Source of the DNA: Desulfofustis sp. | GTDB lineage: Bacteria > Desulfobacterota > Desulfobulbia > Desulfobulbales > Desulfocapsaceae | DNA length: 13,278 bases | Assembly (NCBI GenBank): GCA_030145365.1 | Contig: JAQYVS010000007.1 | Span: 1 to 13,278 of the forward strand | Direction of reading: 5' to 3' | Shown here: one piece after another, positions 13,149 to 13,278 of the stretch | Numbering within the stretch: position 1 is the stretch's first letter | How the letters are laid out: each line of letters starts with the position of its first letter | The notes under the pieces: model-generated | What the model was told of the DNA's origin: nothing | The model's database searches: none | The model's input: only the letters and a program-made list of their open reading frames with translations | Made by a program: the position numbers and the translations under genes

Positions 13149-13177
13149 TTGACAGAATTTTTAGGAGATGGTACAAG
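13149..13177 (+). promoter_or_regulatory. Promoter of tRNA-Ser
   Basis: A perfect TTGACA (13149-13154) is followed after 17 nt by TACAAG (13172-13177), four of six matches to TATAAT. The predicted start near 13184 leaves a short 5' leader before the mature tRNA end at 13189. It sits back to back with the regulator promoter, with 8 nt between the two -35 elements. Confidence 0.6.
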
Positions 13178-13188
13178 GATAAGCCTTC

Positions 13189-13274
13189 GGAGGGATGGCC
13201 GAGTGGTTTAAGGCGGCGGTCTTGAAAACCGTTGTACGAAAGTACCGTGGGTTCGAATCCTACTCCCTCCGCCA
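13189..13274 (+). tRNA. tRNA-Ser (anticodon UGA), CCA encoded
   Basis: The acceptor stem GGAGGGA (13189-13195) pairs with TCCCTCC (13264-13270), with discriminator G13271 and an encoded CCA (13272-13274). The anticodon loop CTTGAAA carries TGA at 13223-13225, reading UCA and related serine codons. A long variable arm, GTAC-GAAA-GTAC, marks it as a class II tRNA, and GGTTCGAATCC is the T-loop region. All arms fold with only G-U wobbles. Confidence 0.97.
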
Positions 13275-13278
13275 GAAA

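Noticed and set aside
13036..13176. N-terminal extension of the sigma-54 activator to an ATG at 13176
   Set aside because: The extra 47 residues would cover a good promoter (TATAAT at 13117-13112), are unlike the family, and have no ribosome site.
1..13278. CRISPR array, insertion sequence or prophage
   Set aside because: I saw no regularly spaced repeats, transposase motifs or terminal inverted repeats; the tRNA at the right edge has no visible duplicated 3' end within the window.

Overview
The window looks like chromosomal DNA of moderate to low G+C content from a Gram-negative anaerobe of the sulfur cycle. The most likely placement is Desulfobacterota, perhaps Desulfobulbales. That placement is inferred from three things: a YedE/TusA/DsrE sulfur-relay cluster next to housekeeping genes, an 805-residue GyrB carrying the long insertion typical of Gram-negative gyrases, and a NifA-type sigma-54 activator. 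No rRNA is present to confirm it.

Region 1 (1-1611) is a sulfur-handling locus. A YeeE/YedE-type membrane transporter runs off the left edge on the minus strand. Diverging from it are tusA, a DsrE-like gene, a TusC/DsrF-like gene of 100 codons and a 57-codon gene resembling the tail of TusB/DsrH. This content (YedE, TusA, DsrE and two small conserved proteins) matches the 'YTD' cluster described from sulfur-disproportionating bacteria. A 14-bp hairpin lies in the tusA leader, and terminators follow tusA and the last small gene.

Region 2 (1633-2754, minus) encodes a cytoplasmic-looking serine beta-lactamase-fold hydrolase, convergent with the sulfur genes. Region 3 (2755-3106) is a gene-free, very A+T-rich stretch with concentric inverted repeats, two near-DnaA-box 9-mers and a TAA-repeat tract. 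It is either a complex dnaN promoter or a candidate replication origin.

Region 4 (3107-10243, plus) is dnaN-gyrB-gyrA-gpsA: sliding clamp, both gyrase subunits and glycerol-3-phosphate dehydrogenase. dnaA is not upstream of dnaN and recF is missing between dnaN and gyrB.

Region 5 (10244-13035, minus) is a tight operon of a NifA-like sigma-54 activator, queH (queuosine synthesis) and rdgB (nucleotide-pool cleaning). It ends exactly where gpsA ends. Region 6 is a divergent promoter pair driving the regulator leftward and a tRNA-Ser(UGA) rightward at the right edge.

The novelty candidates are the reduced DsrEFH-like part of the sulfur cluster, the structured leader and internal terminator around tusA, and the symmetric intergenic region before dnaN. 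Much of the rest is standard core genome.
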